Shown here: piece after piece, positions 26,410 to 34,777 of the stretch
How positions within the stretch are numbered: the first letter of the stretch is position 1
How the letters are laid out: each line of letters begins with the position of its first letter
Assembly (NCBI GenBank): GCA_965183835.1
Contig: CBCYME010000019.1
Coordinates: forward strand, 62,001 to 126,000
Length of the DNA: 64,000 bases
Origin: OMPR01 sp965183835
GTDB lineage: Bacteria > Pseudomonadota > Alphaproteobacteria > Rhodobacterales > Rhodobacteraceae
Direction: 5' to 3'
Position numbers and translations under genes: made by a program
Notes under the pieces: generated by a model
What the model saw: the letters and a program-made list of their open reading frames with translations, nothing else
Database searches by the model: none
Told to the model about the DNA's origin: nothing

Positions 26410-26708
26410 TGCTCTTTGTTACTCCTTACGCCTTCGGTGCAAAATGACTCTGCCTGCACGATATTTGATGGAAGTGCGTCAATCACCTTCCTTCAGGTTG
26501 ACCTCGCATACTTTCAACTCTGAAGGAAGTTGAAACCTTCCCCTTTTTAGTCGCGTTTCTGAGTTTTCCTGTTGTACCTCGCTGTGCTTGAGCTCAAACG
26601 AGTGCTGCAAAGCATTCCCTACCGCTCCAGGAGGGTCTAGGGAGCTTACAATTGATTTCTTGGCTCTCTCGGCTTGCAAAATATCCGACGTGCCGTTTAG
26701 TGACTAAC

Positions 26709-26760
26709 GTCCGCTTCGGGCTGGGAGCAGCCACCCGCAGGGGACGACAGCTATGCGCAG
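26709..26760 (+). repeat. 52-bp direct repeat, copy 2
   Basis: Second copy of the repeat at 24338-24389 (four differences). It sits in the 505-base gap between the ATPase start and the membrane-protein gene, so the two copies bracket the ATPase-DUF4435 pair exactly. Nothing else recognisable in 26410-26913 apart from the divergent promoters that must lie there. Confidence 0.85.
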
Positions 26761-26913
26761 ATAACGACCTTTGGAAATTTCGGGCCGCAAGATACTTGAG
26801 CTTATGCCAAGCTTTGGCGGTTTTGCTGTCTCGTGACGGAACATTTTGGGGTATTTTCGCCCACCTAGCCGTCATAGACATAGATCTAAAACCACTGGTT
26901 GGGAAAATAGGAC

Positions 26914-27498
26914 ATGAATCTCCAAGGAAAAGAGCTGGTCTCTTTGTCTACACAAAGATCAGCGCGAGCATTGACGGTCACTGCATTGGTGATCGTATTG
27001 GCGAAACACTATGCTGTCCTTCCCGCTGACCTTGTGCTCGTCGGTGTGAAAATTAGTCAAACCGCCGTTTCAGGTGCAATATTTTGGGTTGTAGGGTTTC
27101 AGGTGATCAATCACGTTATTCACTGGTGGGGCGACTACCATTCCATATGGTCTTGGAACTCAAGAGAAAAAGTAAACGGAATTGGTCGTCAAGCTGCGGG
27201 GTCTCACATTCTAAGCAAGCTGGACAAAACACTAGAGAGTATCGACATCTTTCTAGGACAGCGGGCCTACGACACAAAACCTGAAGGAAACCACCCTGAC
27301 TCGATTGCCAAGGAGCTAAGCTTGATACGCGATGAACTCTCAGACCTCAAACCCTCGATAGAATCCTATCGGACATTTGGCGCTTTCTATTTTTTCGGAT
27401 GGTTTTTGGCATTTCCAATCCTAATTGCGGTTTCTGCGATTTGCTGGCCAGAATTTACGGAAGCGACAATGGCAGTTCCTTCCCTGCCACTTGACTGA
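26914..27498 (+). CDS. Membrane protein of unknown function in the cargo region
   Basis: 194 residues. Two hydrophobic segments at about 18-45 and 50-70, a soluble helical middle (HILSKLDKTLESIDIFLG, IAKELSLIRDELSDLKPSIESY) and a third at about 156-178 (FYFFGWFLAFPILIAVSAICW). No family recognised. It is transcribed away from the AriA-like gene. Small membrane proteins are frequent effectors in defence loci, but nothing in the sequence proves that role. Confidence 0.55.
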   Translation: MNLQGKELVSLSTQRSARALTVTALVIVLAKHYAVLPADLVLVGVKISQTAVSGAIFWVVGFQVINHVIHWWGDYHSIWSWNSREKVNGIGRQAAGSHILSKLDKTLESIDIFLGQRAYDTKPEGNHPDSIAKELSLIRDELSDLKPSIESYRTFGAFYFFGWFLAFPILIAVSAICWPEFTEATMAVPSLPLD

Positions 27499-27542
27499 GC
27501 CAGTTAAAACCCCGCTCTCAGTGCGCAACTCTTTCAATCCAT

Positions 27543-27566
27543 CTGCGCTTTGGGCTGGGGGCGGTC
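27543..27566 (+). repeat. Degenerate half copy of the 52-bp repeat
   Basis: Aligns with the first 24 bases of the repeat at 18 of 24 positions. It follows the membrane gene, so repeat copies separate the cargo into two compartments. The rest of 27567-27779 holds TTGGATACGT (27713-27722) and nothing else recognisable. Confidence 0.5.
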
Positions 27567-27779
27567 GTTCGTCGTGGCTTAGCCGTCACTCGTACCTGTT
27601 GATATTCTATTTGAGGGTGTGGCCCGATCTCGAGCCGGGTGCGTGGCGTAAGGGATAAACCACTCTGACAGCTTGGCACAGTGCTGTGAGTGGGTCCAGT
27701 TATGTGTCAAAGTTGGATACGTGATTGGAACTTTTGAGTTGTGTAAATCATCTAAGTGATTGATTTAGTTTATTTAAAA

Positions 27780-27804
27780 GACGGAGTTTTGGTAGGCCCG
27801 GCAG
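27780..27804. repeat. attR, overlapping the tRNA 3' end
   Basis: Right copy of the 25-bp att repeat. Bases 27790-27804 are the tRNA 3' end with CCA, so integration left the tRNA complete. Confidence 0.9.
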
Positions 27805-27866
27805 GACTTGAACCCGCAACCAAAGCGTTATGAGCGCTCTGCTCTAACCAATTGAGCTACAGGCCC
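27790..27866 (-). tRNA. tRNA with CAU anticodon (probably Ile2, else elongator Met)
   Basis: 77 nt, CCA encoded. Acceptor GGGCCTG/CGGGCCT, D-arm GCTC/GAGC, anticodon stem GAGCG/CGCTT with loop CTCATAA, T-arm GCGGG-TTCAAGT-CCTGC. The anticodon is CAU. The GG-start acceptor and the anticodon-stem sequence resemble the lysidine-modified tRNA-Ile(CAU) more than initiator or elongator Met, but this cannot be settled by eye. It is the integration site of the element. Confidence 0.92.
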
Positions 27867-27972
27867 GTCTTTGTCCCTTCCGTACCATGATCCGCGCCCG
27901 CGTCAAGCCTGACCGTTGCATACTAAGTCACAATCGAATAATTCGCGCGAAAGCAATGATGAGGATGGACCA

Positions 27973-29019
27973 ATGACAGCGGGCAAAAATGGCATGACCT
28001 ACGCCGAGGCTGGGGTGGATATTGATGCGGGCAACGCTTTGGTCGATCGGATCAAACCGGCTGCAAAACGCACCAATCGCTCGGGCGTGATGAGTGGCTT
28101 GGGTGGCTTTGGGGCGCTCTTTGACCTCAAGGCCGCAGGGTATAATGACCCTATTTTGGTGGGCGCGACAGACGGTGTCGGGACCAAGCTGCGGATAGCG
28201 ATTGATACTGGAAACGTGGATGGCGTTGGTATCGATCTTGTTGCGATGTGCGTAAATGATTTGGTGTGTCAGGGCGCTGAGCCTCTGTTTTTCCTTGATT
28301 ATTTCGCGACTGGTAAGCTGGAAACTGAAACTGCAGCGCGGATTATCGAAGGCATCGCGACGGGGTGTGAGAAATCTGGTTGTGCCTTGATCGGTGGCGA
28401 AACGGCGGAAATGCCGGGCATGTACCCCGAAGGCGATTTTGATCTTGCAGGATTCTCGGTTGGAGCCATGGAACGCGGAACGGCCTTGCCCGAAGGGGTA
28501 CAGGAAGGCGACGTTCTGTTGGGTCTTGCCAGCGACGGAGTGCACTCAAATGGGTACTCTCTCGTCCGGCGCCTTGTCGAAGTTTCCGGTTTGGATTGGG
28601 ATTCGCAAAGCCCATTTGGCGAAGGCACTGTGGGGCAAGATTTGCTGACGCCAACACGTTTGTATGTAAAATCTGTTCTGTCTGCCGTGCGGGCAGGGGG
28701 CGTTCATGCGCTGGCCCACATCACGGGCGGTGGCTTGACTGAAAACCTGCCACGCGTTCTGCCCGACGACCTGGGCGCCACAATCGATCTGAACAGCTGG
28801 GAGCTAGCACCTGTGTTCCGGTGGATGGCGGAAACCGGCGGTATTGTTGAGGCTGAGATGCTGAAAACCTTTAACTGCGGCATCGGCATGATTGTTGTGT
28901 GTGCAGCAGATCAGGCAGACGATCTGACCGCATTGCTCAGCGAGCAGGGTGAGACGGTCTCGCGTTTGGGCGTTGTGACGGGCACACCGGGTGTTGCCTA
29001 TACAGGCGCGCTGCTGTGA
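27973..29019 (+). CDS. purM: Phosphoribosylformylglycinamidine cyclo-ligase (AIR synthetase)
   Basis: 348 residues; closes the imidazole ring of AIR with ATP in purine synthesis. Motifs: RSGVMSGLGGFGALFDLK, GATDGVGTKLRIA, CVNDLVCQGAEPLFFLDYFATG, LIGGETAEMPGMY and HITGGGLTENLPRVLP. ATG 27973 is preceded by GAGGA; the upstream in-frame extension lacks family sequence. Its TGA overlaps the purN GTG start, giving a purMN operon divergent from the tRNA. Confidence 0.96.
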   Translation: MTAGKNGMTYAEAGVDIDAGNALVDRIKPAAKRTNRSGVMSGLGGFGALFDLKAAGYNDPILVGATDGVGTKLRIAIDTGNVDGVGIDLVAMCVNDLVCQGAEPLFFLDYFATGKLETETAARIIEGIATGCEKSGCALIGGETAEMPGMYPEGDFDLAGFSVGAMERGTALPEGVQEGDVLLGLASDGVHSNGYSLVRRLVEVSGLDWDSQSPFGEGTVGQDLLTPTRLYVKSVLSAVRAGGVHALAHITGGGLTENLPRVLPDDLGATIDLNSWELAPVFRWMAETGGIVEAEMLKTFNCGIGMIVVCAADQADDLTALLSEQGETVSRLGVVTGTPGVAYTGALL

Positions 29020-29612
29020 GCCACAAAAAGGTTGCAATTCTTCTGTCCGGTGGCGGGTCCAATATGGTCGCGCTGCTGGACAGCATGACAGGCGATCACC
29101 CTGCACGTGCCTGCCTGGTCATGTCCAATGATGCCGAGGCCGGTGGCCTAAAGAAAGCCACCGCACGTGGTATCGCGACCGCCGCGGTGGATCATCGCCC
29201 ATTCAAAGGTGACCGCGCAGCGTTTGAGGCGGAACTGATCAAACCTTTGTTGGCTGCTGAACCTGATATCGTGTGCCTCGCTGGGTTCATGCGGGTGTTA
29301 ACCGGCGATTTTGTATCCCAGTTTCAGGGCCGGATGCTGAACATCCATCCCTCATTGCTGCCCAAATACAAAGGTCTGCATACCCACGCGCGTGCGCTCG
29401 AGGCCGGGGATGAACATCACGGCTGCACGGTGCACGAAGTGACGGCCGCGTTGGATGATGGCCCTGTGCTGGGGCAAGCGACAGTCGACGTTTTGCCCGA
29501 AGATACGCCAGATCTGTTGGCGGCGCGGGTTCTGAAGCAAGAACACCTGCTTTACCCGGCGGTTTTGCGCCGGTTTGCGCTTGGGGATCGAACACCGATA
29601 CTCCTGCGTTAG
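29016..29612 (+). CDS. purN: Phosphoribosylglycinamide formyltransferase (GART)
   Basis: 198 residues; transfers the formyl group of 10-formyl-THF to GAR. Motifs: ILLSGGGSNMVALLD at the N-terminus, CLAGFMRVLT, LNIHPSLLPKYKGLHTHARAL (the active Asn-x-His) and GCTVHEVTAALDDGPVLGQA. GTG start overlaps the purM stop. Confidence 0.96.
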   Translation: MSHKKVAILLSGGGSNMVALLDSMTGDHPARACLVMSNDAEAGGLKKATARGIATAAVDHRPFKGDRAAFEAELIKPLLAAEPDIVCLAGFMRVLTGDFVSQFQGRMLNIHPSLLPKYKGLHTHARALEAGDEHHGCTVHEVTAALDDGPVLGQATVDVLPEDTPDLLAARVLKQEHLLYPAVLRRFALGDRTPILLR

Positions 29613-29741
29613 AAAGTGTCACATGTTAGAACACACCGGCGATTTGCAGTGCAGCCAACATCGGCCTATGGTTGCATGCAAGACCGGACACGCCAGTGAT
29701 TGGCGGATTGAACAAAAACAAGAACAAGAAGCCAAACCTGA

Positions 29742-30899
29742 ATGAAAACCCTCACCACGACGCAAGAGCTGGCAGCATTCTGCGAACAGGCTGCCGCCCA
29801 TCCCTATGTTACCGTTGATACCGAATTCCTGCGGGAACGGACATATTACTCCAAACTTTGTCTGGTGCAGCTTGCCTATCCGTCTACTGACGAAGACAGC
29901 GCTGTGTTGGTTGATCCGCTGGCCGAAGGGCTATCGCTGGATCCTTTGTTGGACTTGTTCCGTAATCCAGATGTCGTCAAAGTGTTCCACGCCGCGCGTC
30001 AGGATCTGGAAATTTTCTGGGTCGAATCCGGTGTTTTCCCAACGCCTTTGTTTGATACCCAAGTGGCGGCGATGGTGTGCGGATTTGGCGAACAGGCCGG
30101 ATATGAAACGCTGGTGCGCAAGATCTGTAAACAGGGCCTGGATAAAACCTCTCGGTTCACGGATTGGTCGCGACGCCCATTGACGCAAGCCCAACAGACT
30201 TATGCTTTGGCTGACGTTACCCATCTACGGCAGATCTATGAGTACCTTGCAGCTGAATTGGCTAAGACAGGTCGCAGCCACTGGGTTGCAGAAGAGTTGC
30301 AGATTCTGACCAATCCAGCGACCTATGACATCCAACCCGAAGAGGCATGGAAACGCGTTAAAACCCGTACGAATTCCGGAAAATTTCTTGCAGTCGTAAA
30401 AGAACTTGCGCAATTTCGCGAAACGCATGCCCAAACCAACAATGTGCCCCGCAATCGTGTCATCAAAGATGATGCACTGGTCGAGCTGGCTTCGACGAAG
30501 CCGCAGACGATATCTGATTTGGGTGGGTCACGGCTATTGCTGCGCGAGGCCCGTAAAGGCGTGATCGCCGAGGGGATTCTTGCGGCTGTGAAGCGGGGCA
30601 TTGACTGCCCTCCGGAAAAGCTGCCAAAAGTTGATAAATCGCGTGAAAAACTGCAGGTAAACCCGGCTTTGGCTGATCTGTTGCGGGTTCTTTTGAAGTC
30701 TAAAACCGAAAGCGCAGGCGTGGCTGCCAAACTGATCGCGCCCAGTTCAGATCTTGACGCGATCGCAGCTGGTGAGCGTGATGTGCCTGCTTTGTCCGGC
30801 TGGCGGTACGAAGTGTTTGGCGAAGACGCGTTGCGTTTGTGCGAGGGCAAGATTGCATTGGCTGCCAAAGGGCAATCCGTAAAAGTTGTCACCCTCTAG
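29742..30899 (+). CDS. rnd: Ribonuclease D
   Basis: 385 residues; 3'-5' exonuclease that trims tRNA precursors. The DEDD acidic residues are visible in YVTVDTEFLRERTYY, VFHAARQDLEIF and TYALADVTHLRQIYEYL, and an HRDC domain follows (LRETHAQTNNVPRN-type segment near residue 235). AAGAAG lies upstream of ATG 29742. A hairpin overlaps the space to the next, convergent gene. Confidence 0.95.
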   Translation: MKTLTTTQELAAFCEQAAAHPYVTVDTEFLRERTYYSKLCLVQLAYPSTDEDSAVLVDPLAEGLSLDPLLDLFRNPDVVKVFHAARQDLEIFWVESGVFPTPLFDTQVAAMVCGFGEQAGYETLVRKICKQGLDKTSRFTDWSRRPLTQAQQTYALADVTHLRQIYEYLAAELAKTGRSHWVAEELQILTNPATYDIQPEEAWKRVKTRTNSGKFLAVVKELAQFRETHAQTNNVPRNRVIKDDALVELASTKPQTISDLGGSRLLLREARKGVIAEGILAAVKRGIDCPPEKLPKVDKSREKLQVNPALADLLRVLLKSKTESAGVAAKLIAPSSDLDAIAAGERDVPALSGWRYEVFGEDALRLCEGKIALAAKGQSVKVVTL

Positions 30900-30920
30900 C
30901 ATGTGATGCCCGCGCGTTGC

Positions 30921-30952
30921 GAAACACGCGTCGCTTAACGGCGACGCGTTTC
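30921..30952. terminator. Convergent hairpin between rnd and the lipoprotein gene
   Basis: GAAACACGCGTCGC (30921-30934) pairs with GCGACGCGTTTC (30941-30952) with a two-base bulge. It overlaps the last codons of the minus-strand gene. No long T-run, so attenuation strength is uncertain. Confidence 0.45.
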
Positions 30953-31468
30953 CTGCGCGTTCAATTCTCCGACCACGCGGATAAGTTTGATGCCTTCCAA
31001 ATCTTTGGTGGACAGGCTGACGGCTTCTGTGATGGTGCGTGTAGGCTCAGAACCTTGTGGGGTCGGCTCATTGGGATAAACCACGCGGAACGTATAGCTC
31101 AGCGTACCGCTGGCAATATTTTCCTCGGACCGGTCTAGGCGAAGGCCAGTGTTATAGGCGCCCTGACGTGATGCTAAGCCAGTAACGCGCAGGATCGCCC
31201 CTGTTGTTGTTGGTTCCACCGACAGCGCAGTGATCGATTGAATTGGGACGCTTTTGTCCACTTGGTCGGGGCGTGAGAAAACGCCTTGTCGGTTAGCATT
31301 GGCCGGGATCAGAGGGTTTGCTGCAACGGTTGTACCGTCAGTCGCAGGGACCGGAGTTGAGCTGCTGCTCCCAAACCAGTTGGTTGGATTAACCCGTGAC
31401 GTGCTCCAGCCGCCACAGGCGGATAGCAACAGGCTGGCTGTCAAAAGAACTGTCAGAGGTTTGCGCAT
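30935..31468 (-). CDS. Lipoprotein of unknown function
   Basis: 177 residues. Signal peptide MRKPLTVLLTASLLLSACGG with lipobox LLSAC, so the mature N-terminus is a lipidated Cys in the envelope. The rest has a beta-rich pattern (IQSITALSVEPTTTGAILRV, LSYTFRVVYP) and ends in LIRVVGELNAQETRRR. Similar proteins of unknown role occur in related bacteria. ATG 31468 is preferred over the longer frame because it begins the signal peptide. Confidence 0.7.
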   Translation of the reverse strand: MRKPLTVLLTASLLLSACGGWSTSRVNPTNWFGSSSSTPVPATDGTTVAANPLIPANANRQGVFSRPDQVDKSVPIQSITALSVEPTTTGAILRVTGLASRQGAYNTGLRLDRSEENIASGTLSYTFRVVYPNEPTPQGSEPTRTITEAVSLSTKDLEGIKLIRVVGELNAQETRRR

Positions 31469-31603
31469 AAGGACCCTGCCGATTTTTAAACTTTCCTCTC
31501 TATCGGTTAGCGCATCCAGACCCTGTTGAAAAGGCATCGCAGGGCTGGACAGGCCCAAGCCAGAGGCTTAGGTCACTGCGAACGCGTTCTGAGAGGAAAA
31601 TTC

Positions 31604-32026
31604 ATGGCCAGCCCTGCATTTGAAGCGATCGTCGAGGATTTTGAGTTTCTGGAAGATTGGGAAGATCGCTATCGTTACGTGATCGAACAAGGCAAGGCCC
31701 TGACACCATTGGACGAGGCCCTTAAGGTTCCTGCGACCAAGGTTCACGGGTGTGCCAGTCAGGTCTGGTTGCACCCAGTGGTCGAAGATGGCGTGTTTCG
31801 GTTTGATGGCGAAAGTGACGCGATGATCGTGCAGGGCCTGATTGCTGTGTTGCGCTCGCTCTATAACGATCTGTCGGTTCAGGATGTCACCACAACAGAT
31901 GCACGTGGTGAGCTTTCCCGCCTTGGTTTGAATGATCACCTGTCGGCGCAGCGCTCAAACGGGCTTCGTTCGATGATTGAGCGTATTCAGCAAGTTGCCG
32001 CAGAGAACGTCGCAACGAACGGATGA
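31604..32026 (+). CDS. sufE: SufE family cysteine desulfuration protein
   Basis: 140 residues; accepts sulfur from the cysteine desulfurase SufS and hands it to the Fe-S scaffold. The active Cys50 is in VHGCASQVWL. WEDRYRYVIEQGKAL and ARGELSRLGLNDHLSAQRSNGL are family blocks. ATG 31604 follows GAGAGGAAAA. Stand-alone, away from a suf operon in this window. Confidence 0.93.
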   Translation: MASPAFEAIVEDFEFLEDWEDRYRYVIEQGKALTPLDEALKVPATKVHGCASQVWLHPVVEDGVFRFDGESDAMIVQGLIAVLRSLYNDLSVQDVTTTDARGELSRLGLNDHLSAQRSNGLRSMIERIQQVAAENVATNG

Positions 32027-32053
32027 CAAGGGGCAGGGCAGGTTGCTGCTTGC

Positions 32054-32782
32054 CTAATGCGTGTCACCAGTGGGCGTTGAACGCGCCCACTGCGCCATCG
32101 TGGTTTCGAGGTCCCCATACCCAGTGAACCTGCGCTCAAATGCCAAACCCATTTTGTCGGCGCAGTCTTTGGCGCGCGCGGTCAGGTCTGGATCATCGAG
32201 TTGCGCCTGATAGACCACTTTGGTGTAGTTTCCAAAATACATGTCGCGCAATTCAGGATGCCGGTCTAAGCCCATGGGTTTCCAGATGAATGCATCAAAC
32301 TGGCGCGCCAGGAAATCCGTCAGATAAAACGCTGTTGTTTCATCTTCTTTCCGGGCGTCGAATAGATCATTGCCTTCAAAAAATGAATAGCAATGTGGGC
32401 CCTTGACCATCTCTACGCCCAATTCCTTACAGGCTACCTCGAGCAATCCACCGGTGCCGCAATCCGCGTAAACAACAAATATCTGATCATAGATGTCACG
32501 GTGTTTTTCCACCGACTCCTGCACAGATTGTGTGATTTTTTCTGGATAGATATGCAAAATCGCGGGCAGGCAGGTCAGATCCATATGATCCCAACCGTTG
32601 CGTGTTTTAATCGCCAAAATTTCACGTGCGAGCGCGCCACAGGCGATCAAAAGGATGCGGCCAATCTTCTTTTCCGGCGCCGCTAGGCCGGTTTCCGTCA
32701 GGCTTTGATCTTCTAAAGAATGCCCGGCAGGAGGCAAAACGGCCCGCCTTTGCGGGCGGGCCGATTTGCTGCGTCTGACCAT
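32054..32782 (-). CDS. DUF1638 protein, partner of corrinoid methyltransfer
   Basis: 242 residues. A variable N-terminal 40 residues precede the DUF1638 body: IGRILLIACGALAREI, LPAILHIYPEKI, VVYADCGTGG and the C-rich/acidic segment GPHCYSFFEGND. DUF1638 proteins are found beside corrinoid proteins and MttB-type methyltransferases in methylated-amine use; their biochemical role is unproven. It is transcribed together with the corrinoid gene 4 bases upstream. Confidence 0.8.
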   Translation of the reverse strand: MVRRSKSARPQRRAVLPPAGHSLEDQSLTETGLAAPEKKIGRILLIACGALAREILAIKTRNGWDHMDLTCLPAILHIYPEKITQSVQESVEKHRDIYDQIFVVYADCGTGGLLEVACKELGVEMVKGPHCYSFFEGNDLFDARKEDETTAFYLTDFLARQFDAFIWKPMGLDRHPELRDMYFGNYTKVVYQAQLDDPDLTARAKDCADKMGLAFERRFTGYGDLETTMAQWARSTPTGDTH

Positions 32783-32786
32783 CGGA

Positions 32787-33485
32787 TCAGGCGCTCATCT
32801 GATTGTGTCTGCGACCCATGTAGTCTTTGGCGGTTTCAACAGCGACAGCTGCATCCCGGCAATAGGCGTCAGCACCGATGGCTTTGCCGAACTCTTCGTT
32901 CAGCGGAGCACCACCAACAAGTACGATATAGTCATCGCGAATGCCTTGTTCGACCAGCGTATCGATGACCACTTTCATGTAAGGCATAGTGGTCGTCAGC
33001 AGGGCGGACATCCCCAAGATGTCGGGCTCTTCGTTTTGCAACGCTTCAAGGTAATTCTCAACGGGGTTGTTGATACCCAGATCCACAACTTCGAAACCCG
33101 CACCTTCCATCATCATGGAAACAAGATTCTTGCCGATATCGTGAATGTCACCTTTAACAGTGCCGATGACCATTTTACCAACGCGCGGGGCGCCTGTGGC
33201 TGCCAGCAGTGGTTTTAGGATGGCCATGCCACCTTTCATTGCATTGGCAGCAAGAAGAACCTCTGGAACGAACAAAATGCCGTCGCGGAAATCGGCACCA
33301 ACAATGGTCATGCCGCCCACAAGCGCTTTGGTCAGTACGTCATAGGGGGCCCACTCACGTGTGAGCAAGATGTTGACGCCCTCTTCGATCTCTTCTTTGA
33401 GACCGTCATAGAGATCGTCGAACATCTGTTGGACCAGTTCTTCGTCGTCGAGTTCCGACAGGATGATGTCTTCTTCTTCCGACAT
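32787..33485 (-). CDS. Cognate corrinoid protein of a methyltransferase (MttC/MtbC-like)
   Basis: 232 residues. An N-terminal four-helix cap (about 1-95) and a Rossmann B12-binding domain with the D-x-H-x-x-G motif in KGDIHDIGKN (113-118); His115 is the lower cobalt ligand. MSALLTTTMPYM and VLVGGAPLNEEF complete the domain. It carries a methyl group from an MttB-type enzyme to tetrahydrofolate or a related acceptor via a partner. ATG 33485 is chosen because the longer frame has low-complexity sequence. mttB itself lies 29 kb away at the right edge. Confidence 0.88.
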   Translation of the reverse strand: MSEEEDIILSELDDEELVQQMFDDLYDGLKEEIEEGVNILLTREWAPYDVLTKALVGGMTIVGADFRDGILFVPEVLLAANAMKGGMAILKPLLAATGAPRVGKMVIGTVKGDIHDIGKNLVSMMMEGAGFEVVDLGINNPVENYLEALQNEEPDILGMSALLTTTMPYMKVVIDTLVEQGIRDDYIVLVGGAPLNEEFGKAIGADAYCRDAAVAVETAKDYMGRRHNQMSA

Positions 33486-33694
33486 AGTGGTATTCCTTAC
33501 GCTGGACGGGGATTCCCCGATATTGGCCGTTGTTTTCTTTTTTGCGTGTTGGTCGGATTTCGACTGCGTCGATTGCGACATTGGCGGTTCTGCAACCGAC
33601 CTATAGGTCGGAATTCGCTACATTGATAATGAGAAATATGCAGAATGATCTTGCTGAGATTGCATGTGTTCTCTTTTTGTTCTAAATATGCAGA

Positions 33695-34774
33695 ATGAAT
33701 GTAGAACACTCTTTGTCTTTGGATCGGCGTAAAGCCCGTGGCGTTTCCACAAATGAATCTGGTCGCTTTGATCTTGCTCGGCGCGAGATCTGGGATGGGT
33801 GGGACATACCCGAGCCACGCGGCGCCTTTCGAACGCAGGTGCGTGAAGAACAGGCGCGTTCGATGATTACGTACAATACCTCGCCTGATTTGCCATTTGA
33901 TCGGTCCATCAACCCGTATCGGGGGTGTGAACATGGCTGCGCCTATTGTTTCGCACGCCCGAGCCACGCTTATCTTGGGCTGTCGCCGGGGTTGGATTTT
34001 GAAACGCAACTGATTGCCCGAACCAATGCAGCGGAAATTTTGCGTAATGAACTGACATCCAAGCGGTACAAAGTTGCACCTATCGCGATTGGCACAAATA
34101 CGGATGGGTATCAGCCTGCCGAAAAAGAACGGGGCATTACGCGCGCCTGTCTTGAGGTTTTGGGCGAATTTAGTCACCCCGTCGCCATTGTCACCAAAGG
34201 GGCGTTGATTGAACGGGATATCGATCTATTGGCGCCCATGGCTGAACGCGGACTTGTACGAGTTGGAGTGTCATTGACGACGTTAGATCCAAGCCTAAGT
34301 CGAAAGTTGGAACCCAGAGCGCCGTCGCCGGTTCGACGGTTGCAGATGATAGAACGTCTGAGCAGTGCAGGCATTCCGGTTCGGGTTATGACCTCACCGA
34401 TGATACCGGGGCTGACAGACCATGAACTGGAGGCGTTGTTGGCGGCCGGTCAATCCGCGGGCGCGGATGCGGCCAGTTGGATCATGCTGCGCTTACCCCG
34501 TGAAATCTCTGAGCTCTGGCAGGATTGGCTTGCAGAGCACGAGCCAGGGCGCGCGAACAAGGTGATGTCCCGGTTACGAGAGATGCATGGTGGGCGTGAT
34601 TACGATCCGCGTTGGGGACATAGAATGCGTGGAGAAGGACCCTATGCACGTATCATCGAACAGAGGTTTACAGCCGCGATAAAGCGTTTGGGGTTTTCGA
34701 CACGCACGCAGTCCTTGCGAACAGATCTGTTTACAGTGTCTCAGCAAGTTGGCGATCAACTGAGCTTCTTTTAG
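33695..34774 (+). CDS. PA0069-family radical SAM protein (SplB-like)
   Basis: 359 residues. CEHGCAYC carries the CxxxCxxC cluster motif, preceded by the family block FDRSINPYRGCEHGCAY. GTNTDGYQPAEKE, VAIVTKGALIERD and RVGVSLTTLD follow. This family is related to spore photoproduct lyase but its substrate is unknown. The C-terminal quarter (GYDPRWGHRMRG-like) is typical. Divergent from the corrinoid gene. Confidence 0.88.
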   Translation: MNVEHSLSLDRRKARGVSTNESGRFDLARREIWDGWDIPEPRGAFRTQVREEQARSMITYNTSPDLPFDRSINPYRGCEHGCAYCFARPSHAYLGLSPGLDFETQLIARTNAAEILRNELTSKRYKVAPIAIGTNTDGYQPAEKERGITRACLEVLGEFSHPVAIVTKGALIERDIDLLAPMAERGLVRVGVSLTTLDPSLSRKLEPRAPSPVRRLQMIERLSSAGIPVRVMTSPMIPGLTDHELEALLAAGQSAGADAASWIMLRLPREISELWQDWLAEHEPGRANKVMSRLREMHGGRDYDPRWGHRMRGEGPYARIIEQRFTAAIKRLGFSTRTQSLRTDLFTVSQQVGDQLSFF

Positions 34775-34777
34775 GGA

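Larger units (their letters stand above)
13665..27804. mobile_element. Integrated satellite-like element in the 3' end of a CAU tRNA
   Basis: About 14.1 kb between two 25-bp repeats (13665-13689 and 27780-27804, 24 identical). The repeat contains the last 15 bases of the tRNA gene, which stays intact at the right end. Contents in order: tyrosine integrase, AlpA-like regulator, GNAT, small protein, D5/P4-type helicase, inverted repeat plus hairpin array, P27-like small terminase, HK97-type capsid operon, HEPN-motif gene, DUF4435-AAA pair and a membrane protein. No large terminase, portal, tail or lysis genes are recognisable. This gene set resembles phage satellites (P4 or PICI-like) rather than a full prophage. 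The right third is visibly richer in A and T than the host genes. Confidence 0.85.
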
